Part shown: one piece after another, positions 21,401 through 29,964 of the stretch
How positions within the stretch are numbered: the first letter of the stretch is position 1
How the letters are laid out: every line of letters begins with the position of its first letter
Source of the DNA: Sciurus carolinensis
Lineage: Eukaryota > Chordata > Mammalia > Rodentia > Sciuridae
Reading direction: 5' to 3'
Length of the DNA stretch: 64,000 nucleotides
Assembly (NCBI RefSeq): GCF_902686445.1
Contig: NC_062223.1
Coordinates: 43,742,998 to 43,806,997, forward strand
The notes under the pieces: model-generated
What the model saw: the letters and a program-made list of their open reading frames with translations, nothing else
Told to the model about the DNA's origin: nothing
The model's database searches: none
Program-made: the position numbers and the translations under genes

Positions 21401-23560
21401 TAACAATCATTTAAGATAAGGACTAGCACCGAAGACAGCAGAGGAATCATCAGGTATGACTGAGGAGTTCAGAAAGGCTTCATGAAGGAGGCAGGTGCCG
21501 AAAACTGGGGAGGATGTCAGTAGGTGGTGACAGAGGTGGAGAGGCACACCAGGCAGAGGAGAGAGTATGAGCTAAGAGCAAGGGGGTCTGAGGTAGCATG
21601 GAGCAGCCAGAGGTAGAGACAGGATCTGAGGGTCAACATCAAAGATCGAACATTTGAGGATAAAGGAGCGAGAAGAGACCCAAGGACAGAACTATAGATG
21701 CCAGCTAGGTTTAGGGTAGGAGATAACATGATAGGGAAGTGAAGAGGGCAAGAAGGTGATCCAAAAAAGAGGAATTCTAAAGGGACCACAGAATGGGTCC
21801 TCTGCCAGGAAACAGTACTCCATCCCAAACTCCTTCAAACTGAGTTGTAAGGGAAACTGCAAGGATCCTACTACGCGACCAACCCCATCACTATGTGATG
21901 CCCCACCTTGTAAGCAACTTTCTACAAGAATTGTAGGATAAAGGCTGATTTCCACATGGTTAGACCTGAAATGCATAAAGCTTAAGTTCTGTTTCTGCCA
22001 GGGGGACAAGAGAAAACAGAAAGCTGGTCTGCAGTGAAAAAGCACAGAGCAAACACGCAGAGGGGGAAAGAACAGAAGCAGGGCACTCTGGCTCGAGACC
22101 ACCCCTGAGCAGAGCTGAAATGGCAGCCAAATACTTCAACGTGTTCCCCTGGTGCTTAAATCTATTTGTGTCGGAGGTCTGGTGTTTGCAGCTAGAAGTC
22201 ATGACCATCAAGACTTCAGCAAACAAGTGTTAACACAGAGCTGTGAAGTGTGACAAGAGCTCTGGAAAGGAGAGAGAGAGACGAAAACTGGCTGTGCTAG
22301 GCCTCAGGTCTCAGGGGATGTCTACAAGCACACTTCAGAAGCCAGACCACAAAGCAGGTAGGAAGGAAGTAAAAGAGGCTCTGTTTTAAGGGGCATGGCA
22401 GTAAAACTGAAGGCCAATGCTAGCCTAAGGACAGGGCTTGGTATGCAGCTAATCATTTTCTGAGCATGGGCAAAACTGAGCATGTTTATAGGAAAAAGAA
22501 GAAATTTCAAAGGGATGAGCAGTGGCCTGCAGAAGAAAATCAGTAAAGGTCCTGAAAAAGAGAGAGAAGACCTAGAGTAGACCAAAGGGTTTTCCTTGGA
22601 CATGGGATGAGGGAGATCCCCCTTTGCAAAGGAAAAAAGGAGAGTGAAAAGGTGGAATACATTTGAGGGAAGAAAAGGCTACTGAAGGAAATGGGCTTCA
22701 GATGGGCTGATCAGCTTAGAAAAACAGCAAGAGAACATCACGCAAGGCACTGGGCTGGATACTTTCCAAAGAATAAGAAAATGATTTGAAACTTATTATT
22801 GGGAATGAAGAAAGGATATCTGCTCCACCTTTCCCCGCTTAGAAACGTCCTCTGAAAAGTCATCTCCACTGAAGATCCCTGAAAATCTGTGCCAAGGAAC
22901 TGTTTCCTGGCTTTTAATTAACAAGCAGGAGCTGTAAGAGGATTGGGACACCTAAGAGCCAAGCTTACCTGCTAAACCCCAATTCTTTCTTATAGCACCA
23001 CAGCACTGAAGGCCGAGCCTTCACAGTTGCTTTGGACAACATGTGATGGAGGATTACCACCTGCCAAAGAAAAAAGTCAGAACCTCAGGGAACATGGAGA
23101 CCACTAGGCCCAAGTCCTCATTTGACAGATTAGAAACTAAACTGATGGTCAGGGAAGGGAGGCACCCAATATCACAGGCAAGTAAAGAACAGATGGGGAC
23201 TAGAAGCTAAGTCACATACTCTGAGCCTGATGGTCAATCCACCACCCTAAGTTTCAAAGACTTTTAGCTTGTCTGCTAATAAATCTCAATAGAGAGAATT
23301 TACCACTCCTAGGAAATTAAACAAAGGTTCTTACCAGGCACCTTAGCAGTCAAAGGGATCTTAATGCCATGACATGCTAAAACCCCAGAGGGCCTGTAAC
23401 ATACTGACTCTGGGACATGACACAAAGTAAGAGCACATTCACCAGGTCTTACCTGATCTTTTCCATGGTCCCCAACTACAACAAAGAGAGACCTTTGTCG
23501 CTCAGCTACCCCATTCTCAATGAGAATCCGGATTCGGTTATCCACCTTCTTCCGATGCAT
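294..23560 (-). CDS. NAT10: NAT10, RNA cytidine acetyltransferase, 5' half (13 coding exons, 3' part outside window)
   Basis: NAT10 uses ATP and acetyl-CoA to make N4-acetylcytidine in 18S rRNA and, with THUMPD1, in tRNA-Ser/Leu; it acts mainly in the nucleolus. Coding pieces in transcription order: 23560-23453, 23060-22969, 19190-19019, 17723-17601, 15588-15527, 14252-14138, 14048-13941, 9458-9325, 7995-7902, 7786-7688, 5123-4987, 1001-877, 444-294. All have AG/GT boundaries and their phases sum to 1520 nt without a break (506 codons plus 2 nt). The product starts MHRKKVDNRIRILIENG and covers the N-terminal TmcA-type domain and the RecD-like ATPase: the Walker A lysine of GRGKSA falls at residue 290 and VVIDEAAA (Walker B) at about 385-392. 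The GNAT acetyltransferase and C-terminal RNA-binding parts lie beyond position 1. Identity is from recalled near-identity to human NAT10 (about 1025 aa). Confidence 0.97.
877..1001 (-). CDS. NAT10: NAT10 exon 13
   Basis: It encodes YEGTGRSLSLKLIQQLRQQS through TTTTARLAS, between TCCTAG and GTACCC. Frame is kept through split glycine (GG|A) and alanine (G|CA) codons. Confidence 0.95.
1267..1452 (+). mobile_element. B1-dID composite SINE
   Basis: A B1 half (GGTGGCTCATGCCTGTAATC, GAGGCAGGAGGATCACAAGT), an A-rich linker, then an ID half (GGGCTGGGGATGTGGCTCGG to CTCAATCCCCAGTAC). Confidence 0.85.
1720..1838 (-). mobile_element. ID-type tRNA-derived SINE, reverse
   Basis: Reverse complement of the locus-common ID form: TTATGTGGTGCTGAGGATCG, B box, then CTCTACCACTGAGC. 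Confidence 0.75.
2126..2212 (+). mobile_element. ID-type SINE
   Basis: GGAGATGTAGCTCAGTAGTA through GTTCAATCCCTAGCATGAC and an A-run. Confidence 0.75.
2655..2782 (+). mobile_element. Young ID SINE with perfect 13-bp target-site duplication
   Basis: tRNA-like body GGGCTGGGGATATAGCTCAG through GGTTCAATCCCCAGCACCGC, then a long A-rich tail. Flanked by AAACTAGGCACAG at 2642-2654 and 2783-2795. Confidence 0.92.
3195..3392 (+). mobile_element. B1-dID composite SINE inside the old L1
   Basis: AGCCTATAATCCCAGCAACT, linker, then GGGCTGGGGATACAGTTCAA and a tail. L1-like sequence continues on both sides. Confidence 0.75.
3773..3865 (+). mobile_element. ID-type SINE
   Basis: GGGGCTGGGGTTGTGGTTCA through GGTTCAATCCTCAGCACCAC and ATAAAAAATAAA, followed by a TA/CA microsatellite. 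Confidence 0.85.
4300..4500 (-). mobile_element. B1-dID composite SINE, reverse
   Basis: GGTACCAGGAATTAAACCTG and CACAACCCCAGC (ID half), then GAGACAGGGTCT to GGGATTACAGGCATGCAC (B1 half). Confidence 0.85.
4653..4752 (-). mobile_element. ID-type SINE, reverse
   Basis: A T-run, then GCTGGGGATTGAACCCAAAG, CACTCTACTGCCGAGC and CAGTCCCAGCCC. Confidence 0.85.
4987..5123 (-). CDS. NAT10: NAT10 exon 12, Walker B exon
   Basis: It encodes YIHPADAVKLGQAELVVIDE, then AAAIPLPLVKSLLGPYLVFM and ASTING. VVIDEAAA is the Walker B region of the ATPase (D388, E389). Boundaries are CCACAG and GTAAGG. Confidence 0.96.
5255..5375 (+). mobile_element. MIR fragment
   Basis: GGGTTCTAACAGTTCAACCA, CCCTGGACAGGTCACTTCAT and TCTGTAAAACGGGAAGTACC follow the core of the ancient MIR SINE. 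Confidence 0.6.
7688..7786 (-). CDS. NAT10: NAT10 exon 11
   Basis: It encodes EHLDYEIIQSLNPEFNKAVI through EHRQTIQ (residues 337-369), between CCCCAG and GTGAGG. Confidence 0.96.
7902..7995 (-). CDS. NAT10: NAT10 exon 10
   Basis: It encodes YSNIFVTSPSPDNLHTLFEF through GFDALQYQ (to residue 336), between TGTAG and GTAAGA. It is part of the ATPase domain. Confidence 0.95.
8440..8640 (+). mobile_element. MIR fragment
   Basis: MIR order is visible: GGAGTCAGGAGCTAAG, CCCAGCTCTACCAGC, GGGTGAGTCACTGG, GCCTCAGTTCACCC, ACTATAAAATG. Confidence 0.6.
8755..9036 (-). mobile_element. ID and B1-dID SINEs, reverse, adjacent
   Basis: A diverged ID-like piece (8755-8855), then a B1-dID (8857-9036) ending AGATTACAGGTGTGCACCAC. 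Confidence 0.7.
9325..9458 (-). CDS. NAT10: NAT10 exon 9, Walker A exon
   Basis: It encodes AKAVLKFIEGISEKTLRSTV, then LTAARGRGKSAALGLAIAGA. The P-loop GRGKSA carries the ATP-binding lysine at residue 290. Boundaries are GTCCAG and GTAAGG; it ends with GG of a split glycine codon. Confidence 0.96.
11581..11604. repeat. Target-site duplication and (AAC)n tail, 3' side of TAF13 retrocopy
   Basis: This is an A-run followed by about six AAC units (TTG on the plus strand) directly after the retrocopy's poly(A) site. It matches the 5'-side duplication and appears expanded by slippage. Confidence 0.6.
11605..13059 (-). pseudogene. TAF13 processed retrocopy with intact ORF
   Basis: TAF13 is a small histone-fold subunit of TFIID that pairs with TAF11. 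This intronless copy in NAT10 intron 9459-13940 has a frame at 12660-13031 (123 residues) that starts MADEEEDPTFEEENEEIGGG and ends RKAFDEANYGS. Against the human 124-residue protein as I recall it, it has about three substitutions (ELQCM for ELRCM, KAMPIG for KAMSIG, KDLFTM for KDLLTM) and one lost codon (DIFLIRK for DIVFLIRK). No stop or frameshift is present. About 28 nt of 5' leader and about 1 kb of AT-rich 3' UTR remain, with AATAAA at 11617-11622 and then an A-rich tail. It shares orientation with NAT10. It is probably a pseudogene, but translation is not excluded. Confidence 0.9.
12660..13031 (-). CDS. Open reading frame of the TAF13 retrocopy
   Basis: The full-length frame keeps the acidic N-terminus, the SKELQCMMYGFGDDQ segment and the histone-fold region (VDILEDLVIEFITEMTHKAM to RVQVEDIFLIRK). 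The missing valine lies in the fold, in a segment expected to be helical, so the fold may be disturbed. No promoter is evident; expression would have to come from host intron RNA or a nearby start. Confidence 0.6.
   Translation of the reverse strand: MADEEEDPTFEEENEEIGGGAEGGQGKRKRLFSKELQCMMYGFGDDQNPYTESVDILEDLVIEFITEMTHKAMPIGRQGRVQVEDIFLIRKDPRKFARVKDLFTMNEELKRARKAFDEANYGS
13060..13073. repeat. Target-site duplication, 5' side of TAF13 retrocopy
   Basis: On the minus strand the sequence is TT|AAAAAACAACAACA just before the retrocopy leader. This fits an L1 endonuclease site (TT|AAAA). A matching AAAAACAACAACA lies after the copy's 3' end at about 11592-11604. Confidence 0.6.
13941..14048 (-). 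CDS. NAT10: NAT10 exon 8
   Basis: It encodes DESLSPSALELQELKESLQD through CCKTLDQ (residues 225-260), between GATAG and GTGAGTG. The following intron contains the TAF13 retrocopy. Confidence 0.95.
14138..14252 (-). CDS. NAT10: NAT10 exon 7
   Basis: It encodes FILSLASCKKCLVIDDQLNI through ALPPQAP (to residue 224), between CCTCAG and GTGAGT. Confidence 0.95.
15245..15340 (-). mobile_element. MIR-like fragment
   Basis: GAGGGACTTAGCTAAGGCCA resembles the MIR GACTTGCCCAAGGTCA core. It is short and diverged. Confidence 0.4.
15527..15588 (-). CDS. NAT10: NAT10 exon 6
   Basis: A 62-nt exon encoding DVHSRYRTEAHQDVVGRFNE plus a split arginine, between TCTTAG and GTAGG. It is short but matches the family residue for residue. 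Confidence 0.94.
16080..16760 (+). mobile_element. L2-like fragment split by an ID SINE
   Basis: TCATTCATTTGCAAATATCT and CATGCCAGGCAGGCACTCTC resemble the L2 3' region. It resumes after the SINE (TGCTCCCATCAAGTTAAGAG). Confidence 0.5.
16187..16313 (+). mobile_element. ID-type SINE within L2
   Basis: GGGGCTGGGGTTGTGGCTCA through GGTTCAATCCTCAGCACCAC and ATAAATAAATAAA. Flanking AAAACTAAGTCC and AAAATTAAGTCC look like a target-site duplication. Confidence 0.85.
17083..17285 (-). mobile_element. B1-dID composite SINE, reverse
   Basis: A T-run, TACTGGGGATTGACCCCAGA, CCCCCAGCCC, then GAGATAGGGTCTTGCCAGGT through AATCCTCCTGCCCC. Confidence 0.85.
17601..17723 (-). CDS. NAT10: NAT10 exon 5
   Basis: It encodes DFEALTPNLLARTVETVEGG through LYTMTM (residues 125-165), between TTGTAG and GTAAG. 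Human, from memory, reads TVTM where this has TMTM. Confidence 0.95.
18253..18273. repeat. (AG)n microsatellite
   Basis: A short run of AG units in a NAT10 intron. Confidence 0.8.
19019..19190 (-). CDS. NAT10: NAT10 exon 4
   Basis: It encodes HRKKRMRQLQKKIKNGTL through GNTFGMCVLQ (to residue 124), between acceptor TTGCAG and donor GTGAGT. The basic cluster HRKKRMRQ is typical of the family. Confidence 0.95.
20230..20312 (+). mobile_element. ID-type SINE
   Basis: AGCCGGGATGCAGCTCAGTG, then a diverged B box (CTTTAATCACCAGTAC). Confidence 0.6.
20438..20645 (-). mobile_element. B1-dID composite SINE, reverse (1 of 3)
   Basis: ACAGGGAATAGAACCAGGGG and CTCCCCAGCGC, then GAGACAGGGTCTCACTATTT to TGTGCACCACCATGCCCAG. 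Confidence 0.8.
20670..20905 (-). mobile_element. B1-dID composite SINE, reverse (2 of 3), with (CTTT)n tail
   Basis: A CTTT-rich microsatellite, GTTGAACCCAGAGGTGCTTG, CATCCCCAGCCC, then CTGCCTCAGTTTCCTTAGTC to GCATGCACCACAGTGCCCAG. Confidence 0.85.
20990..21175 (-). mobile_element. B1-dID composite SINE, reverse (3 of 3)
   Basis: GGTATTGGGGATGCTCTACT (shortened ID half), CATCCCCAGC, then TTGCTGAGGTTGGTCTTGAA to GCATGCACCACAGCACCCAG. Confidence 0.8.
22969..23060 (-). CDS. NAT10: NAT10 exon 3
   Basis: It encodes VVILHHMLSKATVKARPS through ELGFS, between acceptor GGCAG and donor GTAAG. It ends with AG, the first two bases of a split serine codon. Confidence 0.95.
23110..23235 (-). mobile_element. 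MIR-like fragment
   Basis: TCCTCATTTGACAGATTAGA and ATATCACAGGCAAG resemble the MIR core. It is diverged. Confidence 0.4.
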
Positions 23561-23575
23561 TGTGAAAGACTATCG
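23453..23575 (-). CDS. NAT10: NAT10 exon 2, start-codon exon
   Basis: The acceptor TTTTAG precedes 23575. After 15 nt of 5' UTR the ATG lies at 23558-23560. It encodes 36 residues ending GDHGKDQ, then donor GTAAG. The next exon continues VVILHH in phase 0. Confidence 0.95.
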
Positions 23576-23824
23576 CTAAAAGAGAAAGAAAGCAAATATA
23601 ACTGGACAAAACAATAGAATATGGGTAAGGAGCACTAGCTGACTGCCTCCTTTTAAAGTATCATCTTAATCTTCCACAGGGAAGACATCAGCCTAGTTTT
23701 AAAATCAGGAAACAGGCTTGGGAGGTGAAGAAATCAGGACTTAAACATTCAAAAAATTAGGAATATAAAATATGTAATGATATATCCAAGGTATTTTCAA
23801 AACTACCTCAAGATACGGATATAA

Positions 23825-24040
23825 GCTGGGCACAGGGGAACACACCTGTAATCCCAGTGGCTTGGGAGGCTGAGGCAGGAGGATTGCGAGTTCAAAGCCA
23901 GCCTCAGCAATAGAGAGGCACTAAGCAACTCAATGAGACCCTGTCTCTAAATAAAATACAAAAAAGGGTTGGGGAAGTGACTCCTGAAGAGGTTGAGTGC
24001 CCCTGAGTTCGATCCCAGGTACCAAAACCAAAAAAAAAGA
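23825..24040 (+). mobile_element. B1-dID composite SINE
   Basis: GCTGGGCACAGGGGAACACA, TGAGGCAGGAGGATTGCGAG, linker, then a diverged ID half and an A-run. Confidence 0.85.
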
Positions 24041-24212
24041 TATGAATATAAATGCTTATGAGAAGATGTCCTAGTAGGTATACCATTTTAATACACAGAG
24101 ATTAAAATTTTTAAAAAGAGACCAAGATGCAAAGTAGGTATTTCTGAATGGTCTCATTTTTATTTATTTTTTTAATGTGCTACTCATAAAGTCAGGGAAA
24201 AGAAATCAACTG

Positions 24213-24335
24213 AGGGCTAGGGCAGTGGCTCAGTGGTAGAGCACTTGCCTAGCATGTGTGAGGCACTAGGTTTGAGTCTCAGCACCACATAAAAATAAAT
24301 AAAGAAATAAAATAAAATACCATCTACAACTAAAA
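24213..24335 (+). mobile_element. ID-type SINE
   Basis: GGGCTAGGGCAGTGGCTCAG through CAGCACCACATAAAAATAAA. Confidence 0.85.
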
Positions 24336-24431
24336 AATATTTTTAAAAACTCAACTGATTGTATTTCTGTCAAATTAAACAGAAGTTTCCTCAAGTGAGG
24401 GAAAAAGTGAAGCCTCTGTAATAACAGATCT

Positions 24432-24505
24432 CGATACAGCTCGGTGGTAGAGTGAGTCCCTAGCATACATGAGGCCCTGGGTTCATTCCCAACAACACAC
24501 ACACA
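24432..24505 (+). mobile_element. Partial ID-type SINE
   Basis: ATACAGCTCGGTGGTAGAG to GGCCCTGGGTTCATTCCCAA. The 5' end is missing. Confidence 0.65.
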
Positions 24506-25179
24506 TAAAGTTGTTATGTGATTACCTGTGAAAAAATACTGCATCATTACCATAATAAATACACCAAACATCAGAAATATCAATTACTTTACTAAAATGT
24601 AAAAATGAAAGTGGGGTACCACACCTCCTAGAAACTCCTGGGCCGGCTCAATTCTAAGCATAAAGCTATTAATGGAAATTTAACTATGCTTTAACTGTCT
24701 AATCTCCCAAGCATGTCTTATTATTAAACACTGGCAAAATCAATGGACCCTATTTATTAGTAAAGAGGCAACTACTATTAAAAAAAAAAAATTCAAGTAT
24801 CCCAAAGCAGAAAAGTGGCAGGATAAGATTCACACTAAAGTCTGTCTGATTCCAAAGCCTGAGCTCTTTCCAGTTTGCCACCCTACTCAGTTTGTAGGCC
24901 CTATATTGCTAGACACATAAAGACCCCATAAAAATAAATAACAACTGTTTTTTGTTCTGGTTATTATGGGAGCCCCAGAGGTAACAGACAAGGCCCGTGA
25001 GTTCAAGCTTTCATTCTCTCTGAAGGGGATACTAAGAGAAAAAAGATAAAGGACAATTATAGATAAATCAGACGTACAAATAGCAGCTACAGTAAGGGGT
25101 CTGATGAAGATCTGAGATTACTGTGGACGAAGTTGTCATGGAAGGCGTAATGGATGAGGAGGGCCTGGACGACACACAA

Positions 25180-25265
25180 AGATGTTTATTTTTTCATTCA
25201 TTCGTTCGTCTATCGACACATGACTACGTGCCAGGCAACCTTAGATGTACTGTCAAACAAAATAA
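25180..25265 (+). mobile_element. L2-like fragment
   Basis: TTCATTCATTCGTTCGTCTA and ACTACGTGCCAGGC resemble the L2 3' end. Short. Confidence 0.4.
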
Positions 25266-25429
25266 ACTCCTGAATGGGACTACCGAACAGAGTATAAATG
25301 CAAGTGCATAGTTAAATACTTACGGGCACTAGAGAATCTTGGATCAGAGAGCTTCGGTTCAAAGCCTAGGCTACAAGCACGAACAGAGAGCCAGTTCCGC
25401 GAGAAGCAAGTGCTGTCACCCACCCATTC

Positions 25430-25960
25430 TCCACTAGGTCCTAGTTAGAGGTCCCTGGATGGTGGAGACTGAGCCACGCAACCCCGCGGGGCGCAGAAGC
25501 ACGCCCGAGACGCTGCGTCCCGCAGAAGGGGGAATCTGCCCTGCAGGAGCGTCCTAGCGAGGTGGGCGGTGGGCGCGGATGGCATATCAGCCTAGATGCA
25601 GAACCTTGGTCCTCCGGCCAGTCCGTCCTGACCCAGGAACCACACTAACGACCACCTTAGTGTGAATCTCCAGCCGCCCTGCACCGCTCGCAACTCGTAC
25701 CTGTGCCGGCAACCCAGCGGCGAAGCGGAAGCACGTGGGGAAACCGAGGACGCCACAGGCAGACCCTAGCAAGGGCCCGAGTTTGCTTCGCTCCGCCGCG
25801 TGTTCCGCTCAGGCGCCGGCAGACAGCGCATGCGCGAGCACACTAAACACTCGGCGACAAAGGGACCTTCCTCAGTGCGGTCGCCGAGCGATGGCGTCAT
25901 AGGCCCCGGAGGTGGGGCTACCCCTGGATCCCCCTCCGCCCCTGCGCTTTATAGGTTACT
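25430..25960 (-). promoter_or_regulatory. NAT10: NAT10 CpG-island promoter region
   Basis: This block is GC-rich and full of CpG in an otherwise AT-rich region, and it surrounds the first exon. It holds a perfect NRF1-type palindrome GCGCATGCGC at 25826-25835, an E-box CACGTG at 25732-25737 next to an ETS-like GCGGAAG, and a CRE-like GCGTCAT near 25894-25900. No TATA box is evident. This is the usual form of a housekeeping promoter. That the sites are functional is inferred. Confidence 0.75.
25701..25800 (-). other. NAT10: NAT10 exon 1, non-coding 5' UTR (start approximate)
   Basis: A good donor (CACAG|GTACGAG on the minus strand, last exon base 25701) lies in GC-rich sequence upstream of the start-codon exon. 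No ATG-led NAT10 frame is present, so this should be the non-coding leader exon, joined to 23575. The transcription start is not visible; 25800 is only a guess within the CpG-rich block. Confidence 0.55.
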
Positions 25961-28900
25961 AGTGGCAGAGGCTGACGTTGGGCGCAGTTTTTTGCATGAG
26001 AACTAAGCCTGCTACGCAAGGCAAAATAAGCGCCTAATAGTCTGCACCCTCAGCGCCTGCCACTGTCAGCATTAAGCGCCTCCGTAGGCCGGGTGAAGCA
26101 CGTGGTGTTCAGCATTTTCAGTACTGGCCTTATGCAAAGGGCGATGGCTCCAGGGACGTGCGAGTATTTAAAGTACTTGGTCATTTTGATGTGACTTGAG
26201 GAAACTCAGACGGCAGATTTTTTATTCATCTTTCTTGACCCTCCACCCTTGTGGTACTGACCTCATCAACCTGTCTGGAGTTCTGTAGACTCTACCCGGT
26301 TCCGCTGCACTTTGCAGGGTCCCCTCAGACCCATTTTCTAAGACTAACCCTGGGTTTCTGCTCGTTACATACCCCCTCCAAACTCCCCAGTGCAACTCGT
26401 CCAAGAACGTGACTATAAGGGTTACCCACACTTACTGTTGCATTCATATTTTGGAGCACCTGTAACTGCTTGACATTCCTTTATCGGATACCACAAACAA
26501 GTCAGAAACCGAGCTCATAGTTCTTAACTCTTTCAAGTTCCTTTCCCAAATAGGCAGGACCGATTTTAATGTAATCAGCAATACTACAACGAATTTGTCC
26601 AATACCCATCATCAAATTTTCGCAAATTCCCTCAACAAATATCAATATGCCAGACACTTCCGTTCATGGGGCATTAGTTCATAATGTTCCTACCCCTCCT
26701 TACATTAAATTACAGGTAAATTCTAAAGAAAAAATTTTTAAGTATTCAGTAAGGTGACTTAAGGGTACTGTTTTAGAGGCGATAGCGGTACAAAGACCTA
26801 AGTTTAGAAAGAATAAGCCTTAAGAATATTAGTGAAAAGTCTTCCCATACCAAAAATGTACATGTAAAGGTTCCAAGGAGATAATAACTCTTAGCAGCCA
26901 AAGCGGCCAGAGCACTGCAGCAAGTGAAAACATGGTAGGAAAGAAGCCCAGATGATGTTAGATATGTGGACCAGATTTAGAATTCAATTCTAACCACTAG
27001 AGTTGGGGTAACAAGGGAATAAGATCTGATTTGCCTTCTTCAAAGGGTCACTTTGCTGTGCAAAAAACATCACAGGAGGGCTAGAAACTGAGAAGGAACA
27101 TAGCTTTTACCTGTTCTACAATGTTAATGATGGTGGTCACCTATTAGATGACTCAGGAGACGATTCCATGTAGAAACATGAATTTGCTTAAGGATTAGAT
27201 AAAGGGTATGAAAAAAAAAAGATGGCACCCAAATTAACTGCCCTGAATAACTAGATAAATGGAAAGCAGTTAATGAAGGGTACTAATGGTCAATTTGAAA
27301 TACCCAAGACACTCAAAAATCATGATATTTAGTGTGGGGTTTATGAACTACAAACACTTGAGGCAAATGAAATACTAATTATATACAAAATGGGATTGGA
27401 TGAGATCACTTGGGTATTAATATTAGCCTATAGATGAAGTCTATATAGATGAAAGCCTGGAAAAACCAGCTAAATACCAAGCAGTGGCTAGTGAGGTAAG
27501 ACACCTAAGGAATCCATTTACTAGCACTTGAGGTCCTGTGTTACAATCATTTCTCACATGGGAGTAGAAAATACCTCCTACATCTCCTGGCCCACATTAT
27601 TTTGTTCTCCACACTGCAATGAATGTCCTTTAAATAGCAATTTTATTGGGTGAACCACTATCCCCACCCTGAAAAATCAGTTTAAAACCTTCAATAGTTT
27701 CCATTTGTTCTTAAAAGATAAAATTTAACATGGAACTTTGGAACTAAACTGTTCACAATAGTCCTTACTGGTTTATCCAACCTCTATTAACCCTTAACTC
27801 TGCATTTCAGTCAGTCAAGTGTTCTCAGTCAATGGAGACTGGACCTTTATATATGCTTCTTCCCCTTGTCTAGTTCACCACTCCTCATCCTTCAAGTCTT
27901 AGCTCAATTATGCCTTCAATGGAGTAATTATCATAACTAGGCTATGCAGGATTCATGGTCTTAATATCTATCATCAACCATGTTGCTACAACAATTACAT
28001 CATTGTGTCTGGATCTTTAAGTAGATAGTACAATGGAAGCAGGGACCACAGTGATTTTTCTCACCACTGAATGGCTAGTGCTTAGCATGAAGACTGACAC
28101 AGGATACCCAAACCTTCTGAATGAAGTCTTAGTTCAGTAGCTAAGTGTCTAACATAAATACAGTACTTACAGGAATGTAACACAAAATGCTTTTTTAAAA
28201 TGCCTTCGGTAGATCAGAGACAAACTTCTGAAGCACTCGAGCCAGATTGCTGCTTGGAAGTGGATTAGGCTTCAGAACAGCCTGTTAAACTAAGGTAGTA
28301 GAAGACTAGCCTTCTTAGAAGATGAGACTACTAGATATTTAAGCCTTTTCTTCTTTCTCAAGTACTTCTTCACCTAAAGCTTTTCTAGATGGTACATACA
28401 ACTGAAGCAGACTTTAAAGGCTCAAAGACAGCTGGGAATCAAGTTTTCATATAATTTTATCTAGTGTGATTTAAAGCATACAGTAGTCTTTTCCAGTAAT
28501 TTTAGAAGTCAAAGTGGGAAAAGGCATAGAGATGAGGCTTATTTCTATTTTTCTGGGAGTTTGGAAAGGGCAGAGATAAACCCTAACAATTTGTTTTTAT
28601 TTTCCTAGGAGTTACTTCTCCCCATATACTTTTTGTAAGAGGGACAAGCTCAGGGGGCAATATTGATTCTTTGAACTAAAATTTAAAGTCAATAAAACCG
28701 AGTATGTTTAAAAAGAACTCCAGTGGATGCAGATTTGGGAGCTTAAGGCTGAAATGAAGGGTACAAATTCAGTGCTTATCTGCATTTCATTTCTTCTAAT
28801 TAGATACATCACTGAAAATACAATGAACAGTGTAAATTTCCTAAAAGCTCACTGCTCAACTACATTCTACAAAAATGAAATGGTTGTCAACTGAGCACCT

Positions 28901-29810
28901 CAATCAATTAATAAACCTGACAATAAGCACATATTCTCATGTCTTGTGTTTAAGTGGAAAGCCTTCCACACAACAAAGTTGTATGTACAGGGAAACAAAA
29001 GAATGGTTTAAAGTTAATTTAAAACACTGAGAGGTTATTTGTTTTAATATCAAGATACAATGATCAGAAAACTCTTCCATATTCTTTAGTAATATTGAAT
29101 CTGGAAATAAAAAAGCCCTAATTAGGCTAGGTCATCAATGACATTCTACCTAAACTAAAATTTAAAAAAAAAAAAAAAAAAGTTTCATTATCCATGTGAA
29201 TGACTAAAATTGTGCATGTACAAAAGTATTTTATGTGTTCTTGCTATACCAAGATACTATAGATAGTAATCACTTCCTTTGTTACTGCTAAAATACTCAC
29301 TGGAGCAAATAAAAGGCCTTCTGCAGCTAAGACAAGCATTCACATATTATACAGAATACTGAGTACCAAGATTCAGATCCTGATGGGATTTTTGAAGTTT
29401 TCTGCCCCACCAAACATTCCTTAAAAAATATTGTCTGAATTAACAAATAAAAGGTTTACATTTAAAATGTGATAACAGGATTGCCCCCCATATTATTTTG
29501 AAAGGAACAAACAATTCTTTTTAAAAATACATAAGTTACCAAACTATGAATACCTTTCTTTTACACATTCACATCTGCACTGATGCACAGAAGTCTGAAA
29601 CCTAGAAGGCATTTCTCCCATCTCTAAACTGATTCATAATGATTGATCACTGTATAAAGAACTAGTTTACTTTGACTTTTAAATGTCATGAAATTATTTT
29701 CTATACAGATAGCAAATTTAGTTTTATATAGGATTGCAAGCACACATCATCTAGGGATTAGCCAAAGAACCACGAAAATTTTACCCATCCCCTAAAGTAC
29801 AACTAACATA
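25961..29810. other. NAT10-CAPRIN1 intergenic spacer
   Basis: An AT-rich spacer of about 3.9 kb with no convincing exon, RNA gene or young SINE. A second E-box CACGTG is at 26099-26104. Poly(A)-like signals on the minus strand (near 28597) could end longer CAPRIN1 transcripts. Confidence 0.6.
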
Positions 29811-29929
29811 TGGTTGTGGTACATCCCAGGCAGATGTCATTTAAAGCACACAAGGGGAGGTGCTAGCAAAAGAAATAGTCATTTGCAAAAGTAAACAGAT
29901 AACCCTTCCAATATGATGTACCACAACCA
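29811..29929. repeat. 15-bp perfect inverted repeat with 89-bp spacer
   Basis: Left arm TGGTTGTGGTACATC (29811-29825); right arm GATGTACCACAACCA (29915-29929). The arms are exact reverse complements. It lies just beyond the CAPRIN1 poly(A) signals. Confidence 0.85.
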
Positions 29930-29954
29930 CACATGAGAAAAGTCAAGAACTTAT

Positions 29955-29964
29955 TTTATTTATT
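29955..29964 (-). terminator. CAPRIN1: CAPRIN1 poly(A) signals (overlapping AATAAA)
   Basis: On the minus strand the sequence is AATAAATAAA, two overlapping canonical signals about 1.8 kb past the CAPRIN1 stop. GT/TG-rich sequence (TGTGTGGTTGTGGT) about 20-40 nt further on could serve as the downstream element. Confidence 0.6.

Noticed and set aside
21692..22102. 136-codon minus-strand frame
   Set aside because: Composition is rich in F, L, S and P, as expected from translating purine-rich intron on the other strand. No family is recognised.
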